Assembly: GCA_022457155.1 (NCBI GenBank)
Contig: JAJGOT010000287.1
Coordinates: 758,501-822,500 of the forward strand
Length of the DNA: 64,000 nucleotides
Direction of reading: 5' to 3'
DNA from: Cladopsammia gracilis
Taxonomy: Eukaryota > Cnidaria > Anthozoa > Scleractinia > Dendrophylliidae
The translations under genes were made by a program, and so were the position numbers. A model generated the notes under the pieces. The model had not been told where the DNA came from, searched no databases, and saw nothing but the letters and a program-made list of their open reading frames with translations. Below are positions 43,300 to 54,500 of the stretch, piece by piece. Numbering within the stretch: position 1 is the first letter of the stretch; each line of letters starts with the position of its first letter.

Positions 43300-43575
43300 C
43301 TTAAGTTAATGACAAAAGAAAGCGCGTTAAGTAAACGATTCCTGAGACGGTTCAGCCGCTCTTAACTTCAGAAGGTTTACGTTAATTACATTTAATTTAT
43401 AACCTATTTCAACATTAAGCTTCAACGTAAGTAAACGATTCCTGAAAGAAGTGACTCCCAGTTAACCGGCACAGAAATTATTAGCAGCGAGCCAAAAGTA
43501 AGCATAGCGAAATGGGTTGCTTATTCACCAAGTCCAAGCCGCTCGTAACTTCAGAAGCTTTACGTTAATCAACAT
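43300..43575. repeat. Direct duplication just past the TMEM229-like gene
   Basis: AGTAAACGATTCCTGA occurs at 43330 and 43431, and CCGCTC.TAACTTCAGAAG.TTTACGTTAAT at 43354 and 43540. These phrases mark two diverged copies in direct order, possibly in the gene's 3' flank. Confidence 0.65.
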
Positions 43576-43601
43576 TTCCCTTTACCCAATGGAATTTTAC
43601 T

Positions 43602-44102
43602 TTAATCTGTCTTACAGTTGCCATTGATTTCCATCCATGATTTACTCTCGTTTGCCTCCACGTTTTTCACGGACGGCTGCAATGACAAAGTCAACAGATA
43701 TTCGTAGAAATATTCTTGAAGGAGACCGCTGCAAAACCACAACGGCGCATACTCCAACGCTATTAGCCCCATTACGTCATACTTGTAGTGAGTGTAGTCC
43801 CAGGTGCGCGCAGAAAATTGATTCAAAACGAGGCCACCAATAAATTCCCACGTGTAAGCCATTTGAATGTAGATTAGCCCTCGCAAAAATGTCGATAAAC
43901 GCTTTCTTGTTCGCAGGTAGACTTGTTCTCCACAAAAGCTGCAAGTTCCATAAATAAAAAACGACCAGATAGACGAGTAGCCAGCGAACTTGAAATTGGT
44001 GAAGTTCGACTCTACAAAATCCCAGAGCGAAGTGAAGATAATCTCGTATGAAAATCCGAGCATACCGTAAAACAACACCCGAAACCAAGGGTTTACCGCC
44101 AT
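43602..44102 (-). CDS. TMEM229-like four-span membrane protein
   Basis: This single-exon protein has 166 residues, the size of vertebrate TMEM229B. The family signature is clear: YEIIFTSLWDFVES near 19-32, YSSIWSFFIYGTCSF near 42-56, RGLIYIQMAYTWEFIGG near 74-90, the WDYTHYKYDVMGLIALEYAP block near 101-120, and a last span with WFCSGLLQEYFYEY. I expect four membrane spans with a short polar tail (ESKSWMEINGNCKTD). TMEM229 proteins belong to the ABC-transporter-like putative YmaB/DUF1113-like membrane families, and their molecular role is not settled. The ATG at 44102 gives the expected N-terminus. The reading frame is intact; a single-exon form could reflect intron loss or retroposition. Confidence 0.87.
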   Translation of the reverse strand: MAVNPWFRVLFYGMLGFSYEIIFTSLWDFVESNFTNFKFAGYSSIWSFFIYGTCSFCGEQVYLRTRKRLSTFLRGLIYIQMAYTWEFIGGLVLNQFSARTWDYTHYKYDVMGLIALEYAPLWFCSGLLQEYFYEYLLTLSLQPSVKNVEANESKSWMEINGNCKTD

Positions 44103-44186
44103 GTTTTACACTTGTATAAAACAAGTGCAGGCCAAAGCTAAAATGCAATGAAACATGCGATTATTAATGGTTCTCACTTGCGCGAT

Positions 44187-44551
44187 AAGGACAAGCACAC
44201 GCACAAGCACAGAGACCGGCATAAGCACAAGCACTGAAGCACAAGCACAAAGACAGGCATAAGCACAAGGACAAGCACAAGCACAAAGACAGGCATAAGC
44301 ATAAGCAAAAGCCACGCACAAGCACAAGCAAAACATAGGCACTGGCATAAGCTAAAGGCATAAATGAGCTTAAGCATAAGAAGCACAGGCATAAGCACAA
44401 GGACAAGCACAGGCACAGGCATAAGCCATTTGTGCATAAGCACGGGCATACGGACAAGCATAAGCGCAAGCACAGGCATAAGCTTAAGCATAAGCAAAAC
44501 AAAGGCACAAGCACAGGCACAGGCACAGGCATAAGCACAGGCATAAGCAAG
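44187..44551 (+). repeat. Hexamer array (ACAAGC/ATAAGC/ACAGGC)n
   Basis: About 360 bp are built of imperfect hexamers ending in GC, mainly ACAAGC, ATAAGC, ACAGGC and ACAAAG. It starts about 85 bp upstream of the TMEM229-like ATG, so it lies in that gene's promoter or 5' leader. Leu/Cys-rich antisense frames here are products of the repeat. Confidence 0.9.
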
Positions 44552-44702
44552 GAAGAAACTTTTCCCTTGTGCTTATTTTATTTGCGTGACCCGGCGTGAA
44601 ATAAGCCAAGTATAAGCACAAAAACCCAATAACACTGCGCAAGCTTTTGTCCCTTGTTTCACAAGTGGGAACCGTCGTTTCATCAAAAATGACAACACTG
44701 AG

Positions 44703-46148
44703 CAGGCGCGTAGCCAGCCTTTAAGCCATATAGCCCGGGCTTAAGGTCGCGGGGGACAGGTTCCGCTCATCAGTATGCATTTATGAAAAGAGTATGCACG
44801 AAGTGCGACGGCTGATACCGAAAATGCGCGAAATATTCACGAACAGGCTCTGTAATGTTTCTGCATCAATAATTGCACGTGCAAAGCGTGTCAACGCTTT
44901 GTTCTTTCTGCATGAAGTGTTGACAATAGCCCGTGGATTAAAATTAGCAAAATTACCATATATATATTTTTTGCATTCGTGTTTGCTCGGGAAGCTTTCG
45001 GGAGCGTAAAAACAAGCAATTTTGTGTCCATGAATTCAGCGCGGATAGAGAATTTCATGAGTTGACACTGCAGGGAGGTAAACTAGGTATATTGTAGATT
45101 GTCATATCTGACTCAAAATTTTTAAATAGGCTTTCAAAGGGAAGATATGAGGCTTCAAATTCTAACATGGACAATTTTACTCCTTTAAAAGCTAATAACT
45201 TTTAATTAAGGTTGAAATCAAAAAATCGGAGTCAGATATGACACAATAGACGTTTTGACGGATCAGTGAGTGGCGAAATCAACTTGCTTCGTGTTCTTCT
45301 CGAGGAGCAAACTTGGACACAAAACCACGTTTTAAAACAAACTAACTTTAGTAGCTTAGAGCACTGACGCAAAGCGCGATCCCTTCAATAAAAAAACAAT
45401 CCTTATGCACTACCATTATTCTCCAATATCTCTGTTAAATGTTAGCGAAATCGGCTTTCAAACGTTCACGATATAACGTTTTTCAAAGTGACACCCCTGC
45501 TAAAATTTTGCCTTATGAATTTATTCATGACCAGGTATCCCCCGCGACCTTAACAGGAATTTCCATGATTCTTTTTTTTTTTGTTCCAGGAGTTTTGTTC
45601 AGTAGCAAAGGATTAGGTTTTTGACTGTCAGCGGAAAAACTAGTATGACGACCTGTAGATCAAAAGTTCATATACTCAATTTTCGCTGTACATCATAATA
45701 AAAAATAATAAAACGTAGAACATAAAAACTGACCATTGCGCGCGCACGATTTCTATACGCTATTACAAGATGGTGCGCTGCCAGAGGAATTCCTCACATA
45801 TTGCAATCGATGATCAGTTCCTTTCCAGATTTCGTCCTTGCGCCTATATTCCTCTCTTCACAAGTCGAACTTTTGTAAAACGTTGTTTAGTGTACTAAGG
45901 CCACGATATACAGTATATCAAGTTAACAAAACCTCGGACATATTGCATAAGCACTAAAAATACCTGTCATTTTGCACTGAATCAAGATCGATTTTTGGGA
46001 CGAAATATGTCGTGGAGAATGCTGAAAATAGCATTTTCGAGCCTCTAGATTTCAAAATTTCCTACCCGCTCTCCCCAGAGGCTCCTATTTTATACCCCAA
46101 ATATAATATCTCGGGTTTAAGCGGAAAAAAGGTCTGGCTACGCCCCTG
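44703..46148. mobile_element. 1.45-kb element with CAGG.GCGTAGCCAG ends
   Basis: CAGGCGCGTAGCCAG at the left and the reverse complement of CAGGGGCGTAGCCAG at the right are terminal inverted repeats. CTGAG flanks both sides (44698-44702, 46149-46153). CAGGGGCGTAGCC is a known form of hAT-like ends, but a full 8-bp duplication is not visible. An inner inverted pair GTCATATCTGACTC/GAGTCAGATATGAC lies at 45106 and 45229. No transposase frame is present. Confidence 0.65.
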
Positions 46149-46153
46149 CTGAG

Positions 46154-46796
46154 CTTGCATGTGTCGCTTGTGCTTATCGCACAAGTGATGGAATACCAAA
46201 ATAACAGCTGCTACTGACCCCAGCATGCCTCCGGCATCTACGCAGAGGTCCTTTAGCTACCACGGCGGCAACTGTAGCGAGAACGGCACAAAACAAAGGG
46301 TTTAACTTGCGTTTTACATTTTGGTATATTTCTTTGCCGTTTCCAGCAAAAGAAAAACGTCAAATTATCAAATTATAGGATTTGCGGAGAACATGAACAC
46401 ACGATGTCAATTTTCCTTTCTCTATTGAAACTTGAAAGCCATTCCTCAAAAGGATGCCAGCAAATCTGCTTTTAACGATGCATTTTATAAAACTTTTAAT
46501 GAGAGATTTGTGAAATACTGCTCAGTGTCAGCCACTTTCGGACCCTACCCCTGTGGGTACTGGGAAAGAAAGCTTTCTCTCTTCAGGGCCCACAGGCGGG
46601 TAGGAAGAAAAAGTGGATGACACAGTCAGACCAGTACAAATTTATTGTTTCAAGTTTAAAACTGTTTTTTCTTTTAAGGAAATTTTTTGTTTCGGAATAA
46701 AACTGTCTCTTTACTGTTACTTTTTTATGCCTATATGTTTTCACTGCCAAATTAATTGTTGATAAATTGCCTAAATCAAGCACCCGGTGCTATGGG
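46154..46796. other. Intergenic stretch, no gene seen
   Basis: The sequence after the element resumes CTTGTGCTTATCGCACAAG, which resembles the hexamer-rich DNA left of it. No gene is supported. Confidence 0.35.
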
Positions 46797-47176
46797 ATAG
46801 AGTCCTAAAGTGTGACGTCACAAAAACTAAAATTTGTGAAATTATGGGATTTGATTAGATATTCGAAAAGGGTATGACGAAAAATGCCTGCTTGCCAAAA
46901 ATCAGCCTCTTATTGCATATTGGCACCGTTATGCTCTGATGACTCCATACAAATCCTTCTAATTTTGGCCTCAGTTCATTACGTAATGAACTGAGGCCAA
47001 AATTAGAAGGATTTGTATGGAGTCATCAGAGCATAACGGTGCCAATATCTCACCTCCAAATTGCAATAAGATGCCGATTTTGGCAAGCGGTCATTTTACG
47101 TCATGCTCTTTCCGAATATCTAATCCCATAATTTCACAAATTTAGTTTTTGTGACGTCATCACTTTAGGACTCTAT
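46797..47176. mobile_element. 380-bp near-perfect palindromic element
   Basis: ATAGAGTCCTAAAGTG at the left and CACTTTAGGACTCTAT at the right end a palindrome that continues to a centre at TTCATTACGTAATGAA (about 46978-46992). The inner 75-80 bp of each arm (ATGACTCCATACAAATCCTT) are essentially perfect; outer parts have drifted. The element carries GTGACGTCA near both ends. Confidence 0.85.
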
Positions 47177-48447
47177 TGCAGTATTGCATAATCATGAAAG
47201 CCAGCATGTGAATTTTCGGTAGAAAAATATAATTGTGGGTTTAGTGGTACTTATATTTTTTTTGGGGATCTTCTGTCAGATTCAAACATGTTATGAAAAG
47301 GATAAAAAGTTAATTCCATGAAAACAAGCAGACGATTCTTAGCATGGTAAAAATTAAACGTCCTCGTCTCGGTTAGCTTAAAATCAGAAAATAATATTTT
47401 ACGAATTATTACTTAGGTGCCATCTTGGTCTCATCCAATTTTACACGTGAATTCAGTCTTCTGTAACTTTGAAATATGTTTGGCTCGTTTTGTAATGATT
47501 CAAACCATTATGAGTTTGTATGTGGTCTATGTGGCTGAAATGAAAGCATCGCTTAAAATAACGCTGTTTTTGGCCCTGCCCTGGCGCTAAAACTGAGCTA
47601 TTTCCAGAACATGTTTGTCTATTGTGAAACAGGGAGAAGATGATATTATATAATTTTACAATCCTGGACGGTCGAGTGCGCTGAAAGCTATTTACAAGAC
47701 AATAAAATGATGCAGGTGGAGTGTTTACAGATCATTGGACATTGTGTTTTTAAAATACACCTTGAAATTATAAATTATAAAACAACACTGATCTTGAATA
47801 ATAAATTAAAGCAACAGGCGTTGGATAGCGTTAGAATAGCTTATTGCTTGTTGGTAATTTCCTTCCAGGGAAACTTAAACTAAAAGTTGAATTAGTAGTA
47901 AAACAGAATTGAAAGCTTTATTCGATGCATTTTATTAAATCCGAGTTCCACTCGATGTTAAGCTTGAAAAAAAAAAACCCAACTTGATTTCGTCATGGTT
48001 GCGGCGTAGTTGTGGTGCTTTGCGAAACAAACACTCGGAAAAAAAGAAGAGCGAAACGCTTGGGAGGAATAAAACATATATCATGACCGAAGAAGTGATA
48101 CATAGCCTTACTGACATACAGATTGCGAATGACAGGGTACCAAAGTTATTTGTGTTTGTTATCGCCCTTGCCGAACTTTTGAAAAATTTGCATTGCAGCG
48201 CGCCAGAGCCGCGCCAGCGTTCATTGAAAAAAGTACGTTTGATCTAATCGTGAAATAAAATAAAGGAAATCCACATACATGTACCTTTTCGTGCACAATC
48301 CCAGTGTTATGTGCAGAATGCTGTTACCAGATTGTTTTGATGTGTTTGAGGTTCTCATCCGTCAAGGGTCGGAAAGTTTTTGAAAATCAGAAACAACCGC
48401 GGAGGACTGGAAATCACTCCAGCCCAGATTCCTATCGCCTTTTTGCT
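47177..48447. other. Intergenic stretch before the WDR89-like gene
   Basis: No gene is supported. An 87-codon plus-strand frame at 47984-48247 has no recognised family. Its nearness to the next gene makes 5' UTR or promoter DNA plausible for the last few hundred bases. Confidence 0.4.
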
Positions 48448-48459
48448 AAACATGGCGGC
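48448..48459 (+). promoter_or_regulatory. YY1-like AAACATGGCGGC motif
   Basis: AAACATGGCGGC fits the AANATGGCGGC element that sits just downstream of the start site of many animal housekeeping genes. It lies 52 bp before the chosen ATG of the WDR89-like gene. Confidence 0.5.
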
Positions 48460-48508
48460 ATCCTCGTTTGTACAATCGCGGTTCACGGTTTCTATTGAAT
48501 ATTTCTGA
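48452..48508 (+). CDS. Upstream ORF of 18 codons in the WDR89-like leader
   Basis: The ATG inside the ATGGCGGC motif opens MAASSFVQSRFTVSIEYF and stops at 48506-48508, two bases before the main ATG at 48511. Such spacing would allow reinitiation only poorly, so it could dampen translation. It exists only if transcription starts before 48452. Confidence 0.4.
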   Translation: MAASSFVQSRFTVSIEYF

Positions 48509-48510
48509 AT

Positions 48511-51500
48511 ATGGTTAGTGTAAATCTTCAAAATTCACCATTTCCTGGTGGTGTTGACCTTCGTCACCGTCTCAAGTTAACTCAAGATGCTAAAGAGGAG
48601 GATCTGTGGTACACTACCCATCTATCAATAAGGTAAGCTTAAGTTTTGAACAATTCTTTTACTTGCTTTGTTCCTCAAGCTTATTAACAGTTTGGAAACT
48701 TAATAAGTTTCATAAACACATGATCAAGTTTGCAGACTGTTTACAAATTCCGATATAATTATATACATGTGCTTGTTTGAATCATTACAGTAAAGGGAAA
48801 ATCATAATTAAGATTGGTAAACATACATGTTTCATGCATGTTTAGTTGACATAAGCTGTCACTGTTTGCTAATGGTGATCACTAATTAGTTATGAATCAT
48901 GATAATTAGAGATCACCTTGTAATTTGTTGTTCCTAAAATAATCATATCAATCTAAAGGAGCAATTTCATGAAATCAGAATAAATGTTTCAAGACAACTT
49001 TTCAATGTTTTTTTGCTTATTGCAGTATTTTCTTGCACATGTACATTGTCCTAAAATACCATAAAAATAATTATTAATACTGCTTAAAAGCCCTAGGCTT
49101 ATACAACTCGGTAAGATTTTTTTGGCTGGCAAGCAAAAAATATTGTGATAAAGAACCACCATTTTAGTCAATTTCTTGGTGTAACATTCTGTAAAGAATT
49201 GCCATTAAGGAGCTATGGTATGGTTATTTATAGGAGGGTGTATGGCTGGAATAATATTTTGTAACCAAACTGGTTGGACTATAACTAGGTGCGCAGGTTA
49301 TACATGTGTAATCAACATTTTAGGGTATTTATACAGTGAGCTCCTACTAAGAGTCTAAGACAGACACCATCACTATCAGCTGTCTGTTTTTAGTGAGGAA
49401 AGGAAAAAAAGGATGCGAGATTGTATTAGAGGGATGTCTGTCTTAGACTAAGAAGGGTGCCCATTTAAAGAAAGATGACTGCATGTTTTTTTTTTTAAAG
49501 TGAATTATTTATTGGCCATTCAACAGGGTATAATATTTACAAAATTTATATGTCTGATATCCCTATTCATTATATGATAATAATAGTAATTAATGACAAT
49601 ACTAGAAATATGTGTCTCACGGAACCTCGCAAAGCTCGGGGGAGCGTGCACCACAAAATTTTACCATCGCAGGAGGGAGAGATGGAATTTCTGGTTTAAC
49701 TGAAGAAGTTGTGTTGCATGGCCACAGTGGCTCTGAAATTTGAAGTTGAGACATTCTCGATCCCAGTTGCTCGTCACACTGGATGACGTCAATTGGAGCT
49801 TTGTCACCATCCCGAAGTATGTTGCAGTTAAAATTTTTCAATAGGTAATTTTTTATAACTTGGTAATTTTTTTCTATTAAAAAACAAGACAATTACCCCT
49901 CTGATGCCGTACTTAGTCTACTACCCTCTATCTACATCTGTACCCCCCTGGAATATCTGTAGTGAAATTATGAAATAAAGAATTTTTTTATAGCACTTGC
50001 CCAGAGCTGAACTCTCTACCTTCAGATCTGCAGTCCACTGTTGACAAATGGTTGACAAATGGCTCAAACTTCTTTGTATTATTGCTTATTATTTGTCCCA
50101 GACTCCCCTCGGCCAATTAGTTTTCTAAGAATGCCCATTTTTATTTGCTGTGTTACTCTCTAACTGTTATTCCCTTTTTTGACCCTATTAACAATTTCCA
50201 ACACCTTAACACAAAGTTAACCCTAAGCTAACCATAACCTTAACACGAAACTAACCATAACCCTAACTTATGTGAGGAATTAAGTTTAATTCATCCATAT
50301 ACATGTACGTGTACAATACTTACAACACTAGGAGACATATTAACATACAATATAGTACATCCATGCTATTTATCGTAAAATCATCCTTCGTTCTGTTACA
50401 GTCCAAAACAAGATGTGTTTGCAGCAGGAGGTTAGTACTGTGCATAATTTGTTGAGTCATTCACATGTCAGAACATACAGCTGCAGAGAGTTTCCATTAG
50501 GGCCATTTATACGGGAGAAAATAAGACGCGTCTTATCTAAGACGCGACTTAAATAAGATGCGAAGTGTACCATTTATACGTTTGCGTCCAACATAAGACG
50601 CGAAGATCACGTATAAATGGTTCGCGTCTTATTTTTGATACGGCGCACTTGTTGTTCACGTCTTATTTAGGACGCGAAAGCATTTATACGAGGAAGTTCA
50701 CGTCTTATTTAAGACGCAGACAAAATAAGAATAGTTGAAAACCCTGTTCTAAGATAAGACGCGTCTTATTTAAGTCGCGTCTAAAATAAGACACGAATGC
50801 TTATTTTGTACTGTTTATACGATCGGTTCGCGTCTTATTTAAGTCGCGTCTTAGATAAGACGCGTCTTATTTTCTGTCGTATAAATGGCCCTATTGAGGC
50901 TAAGCTTGCTAAAGAAATAAATGGTTGTTTTCTCCTAAACAAGGGTGCTACTTTTTTTCATCCAATTTTATCAAATAACCATAAGATTAACCTATTTTGT
51001 GTTAGTAAAGACAAATCAAATTTTTTATTTTTGTAAATTTGTAAACGAAAGAAATAGAACCAACTGCAGGTTTTTTCTTATATTTTTTGGTAAAAACATA
51101 TATTCATTTTATAAATCATATGCAACCATTCTTTCAGGTCCCCATGGCTGTATAAAGCTTTTTAAGATGGATACACTTCTTTACTGTGGAGATTTCAAAG
51201 GTAAATATTTTTAAATGTGATGTGGAAAGTGAGAAAATGATTGATGGCGCTGGTGGTGATTTTAAAAGACAATGAAAGTATGCCACTGAACTATTTAGCG
51301 ATATCTGCAGATCAACCTGATGTACCATATTTACTTCCAAAATTAAACAAACAGGGCATTTATTAAAAACTGGTTACCTTCAAGGAGGTATTTAGACAAA
51401 CTAACCCTTTTTTTCACAACACAGATTTTTTTTCATTTTTTCAAAAATAAACCAATTTATATGTTTATAAACAATTAGCGCAAATGTCTTTAAAGAGCTA

Positions 51501-54500
51501 TTTAATCATGATGGAAACTTTTTGCATTTGAGTGTTCAATTTTTAATAATGCTGTGGCATAATGCTTGAAACAAGGATGATACACAGTGATCTCCCTGGA
51601 AATGGAGTTTTTTCCAGTTAGTAAATTGTATTTTTCTTTTCTTCGTACCTTCTAAAGAAAAGAAAAATACAATTTACTAACTGGAAAAAACTCCATGCGG
51701 TCCACTGACTTTACTTAAAAGTACAAAGCCAGTGCCAGCTCACTGATCATTGTAGTGTGTTCCAAAAAAATCCCCTGCCCCTATCTGGGGTATTTATTTT
51801 GAAAGGCATTTACGGTGGTGTTAAATTGAGAAGGGAATTTACATTTTAGCTTCACACTTGCCTGTAAAAAGTTTGGCTTTAGAGACCTCCCTCCCCCTTG
51901 GAATTTTCATTGACCTGATTTTATGACAGGAGTAATAAATCACACATTGTGAAATTATGTCACATTCATCTTGTTTTTCATAGCTCATGATGGAAGGATC
52001 ACAGGTTTGGAGTTCTGTCATACTAATCAACATTGCTTCTGGACAACATCATCTGATACAGCTATCTGGTAAAAAAAAACTTCTTTTTGTTGCCCTACAG
52101 CCAATAAAATGGTATAGTACTGTATAATGCATGCACTCTGGCTTAAAACTGTGTTTTATCAGAGTATAAAGTATTTACTGTTTTGTTTCCTTAAGACAAA
52201 GCTTAAACTTTAGTGGGAAGAAAGCATTTTTGATAAAGTATTAAAAATGTGCTTACAGTGTAATTTAATTTTTGTTTATCATACATGTACATGTAAAGCA
52301 TATAATGAAGACCAAACCATGTGCAACTTCAATGTATAGTCATTAAACCATTTGGCTATTTGAGAACACTCAAGCTTCACTCAGAGTGTCATCAAAATTA
52401 ATGCCCATCATGTTTCATAACAATACAATGCACATGGTCTGGCCTTCATATTTGTGCCAATCATTTGTTTTTAGTTACTGGGACTCAAGAGAAGGATACA
52501 GATCTCCTGTTTACAGAATACTTAGTAAGTAGTTTATTTAGCTCCTGTTTACAGAATACTTAGTAAGTAGTTTATTTAACTCCTGTAGACAGTCAGTTGA
52601 TCAATTATTTTATTTATTTTATGATAAGGGTAGATCAAATAACTAAAGATATATTAACAATCAATGGTAATTCATATCATGGTGTAATTTTCATAGTTGT
52701 TTACATTTTAGTCAAATGTACTTTTACAGACAGTTCAACTGAGGCAAGATCAGATGGTGCAAATGACAGGGCTCCACTATCAGTCCAGTCATCCGACTAT
52801 AATTTTCCAACCATTTATCACACAGGTGCATCCTCTGTGATTGCTGCATTGTCCGGGGGGGGGGGGGGGGGGGGGTGATTAGGTGGGAATGAAAATGTTA
52901 GGGTCTTACTTTTTTGCAAGTTGAGGCATGGGCCTCAGGACTACATTCTTTACAGTTTTCAAACAGTGATGTGGGTTCTGTAACATCCCCCAGTGATGAT
53001 GATGATGATGATGCTGGTTTAGTGTTTGAAAGTGAAAGAGACAAGGCCAACTGTTTAATGTCACCACCCAATAATGACACAATCTTATTGACTGAGATAA
53101 GGTGATGAGCACACCTACATGTAGCATGATTTTGCTACTGGCTGATGGACTAGTTGAGATTTGAACCTCATTTGAACTTCATGACTTCCTGCTCTGCATA
53201 TACTGACATCAGATTTAAGGACATCAAATTTAACGCTGGGACACAATATCGCATGCATACATGCAAAATCGCGTGAAATATTTGTGATCCTTGGTTCGAT
53301 TTTTATTTTCTGTTGTTCTTTTTTTTATGTTAATGCATGATAATAAATATAAAACAAAGGAAAATGAAAACTGAACCAAGGATAAAATTAAACTACAACA
53401 TAGCCACGCGACGTAAAATTTTGTGCAACAACATTGATAGCATGACTGTTTATGTATACAAGGAGTATGTGAGGATGTATGACATTGTTTAAACAGTATT
53501 GCAGATGGACGACAAAGTTGTAGAAGCAGAAACTAATTCTACTTCAGAGTTTGTTGAACACGGTGTTGCACTGAACAAATAATGATCTTGGTTACTTTTG
53601 GGAGTTGACGCCAGGGTCCCATGCCCTCTGTATACTGTGATAAAGTCAATAACTTACTATTAAATGTATTAAATAAATATACATGTGTTCATTTTGCTCA
53701 CATTATTTCAGGTTCAAACAACTGTCCATTTTCTGCTTGCGGTTTGAACTGTTCTGATGACATTGTAGCAGCTGCTACAGAGCCTTATGGTGAAGATGTC
53801 TGCTTATACCTATGGTAAGCTAGAACACTGCTCTTTAAGACAATAAAGGGACTACATGTACACATGTACATGGATTTTGCTGTTTGTTTGTCTAAACTGT
53901 GCATACAATTATTACTTACATATTAACATGTAAACTAGGCATGTACCGGTAATTGTCATGGAGGTGTCATGTGACACGATCAAAAACTTTAACTGTAAAT
54001 TCTTAAAGTGCCACTGCGATCAAATTTTTGATTTTCATTTTTTTTACATCTTCGTGTACAATTAGACTTTCTTACTCATCTTGCCAAATTTCAATCCATT
54101 ACGAACATCAGAAGTCATTTATTTTAACATTTATGTCCGAGAATTTATGGCCGCCATTAATCAACCTTGTTTCAAGGCTTGGTTGCGAATGGGATAAAGT
54201 GACATCAAATTCTCAAACATACCTCACAGGTTGAAATTATAATAACAATCAGCATAGAAAATTGCACGAAGAACAAGTCCAATGTTTTTGTTGCTTTTTG
54301 CGTGATTTTCAATACTTATTGTTATTTAATTTCAACCCATGAGGTATGTTTAAGCCTTTGACTTCACTTTATCCCATTTGCAACCAAGCCTTGGAACAAG
54401 GTTAATGAATGGCGGCCGTCAATTCTCAGACATAAATGTTAAAATAAAACGACTTCTGATGTTTGTAATGGATTGAAATTTGGCAAGATGAGTAAGCAAG

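Noticed and set aside
44164..44550. Leu/Cys-rich antisense open frames
   Set aside because: They are translations of the GC-ending hexamer array in several frames at once.
47984..48247. 87-codon frame upstream of the WDR89-like gene
   Set aside because: No recognised domain and no splice link to the WD40 exons; kept only as possible leader DNA.
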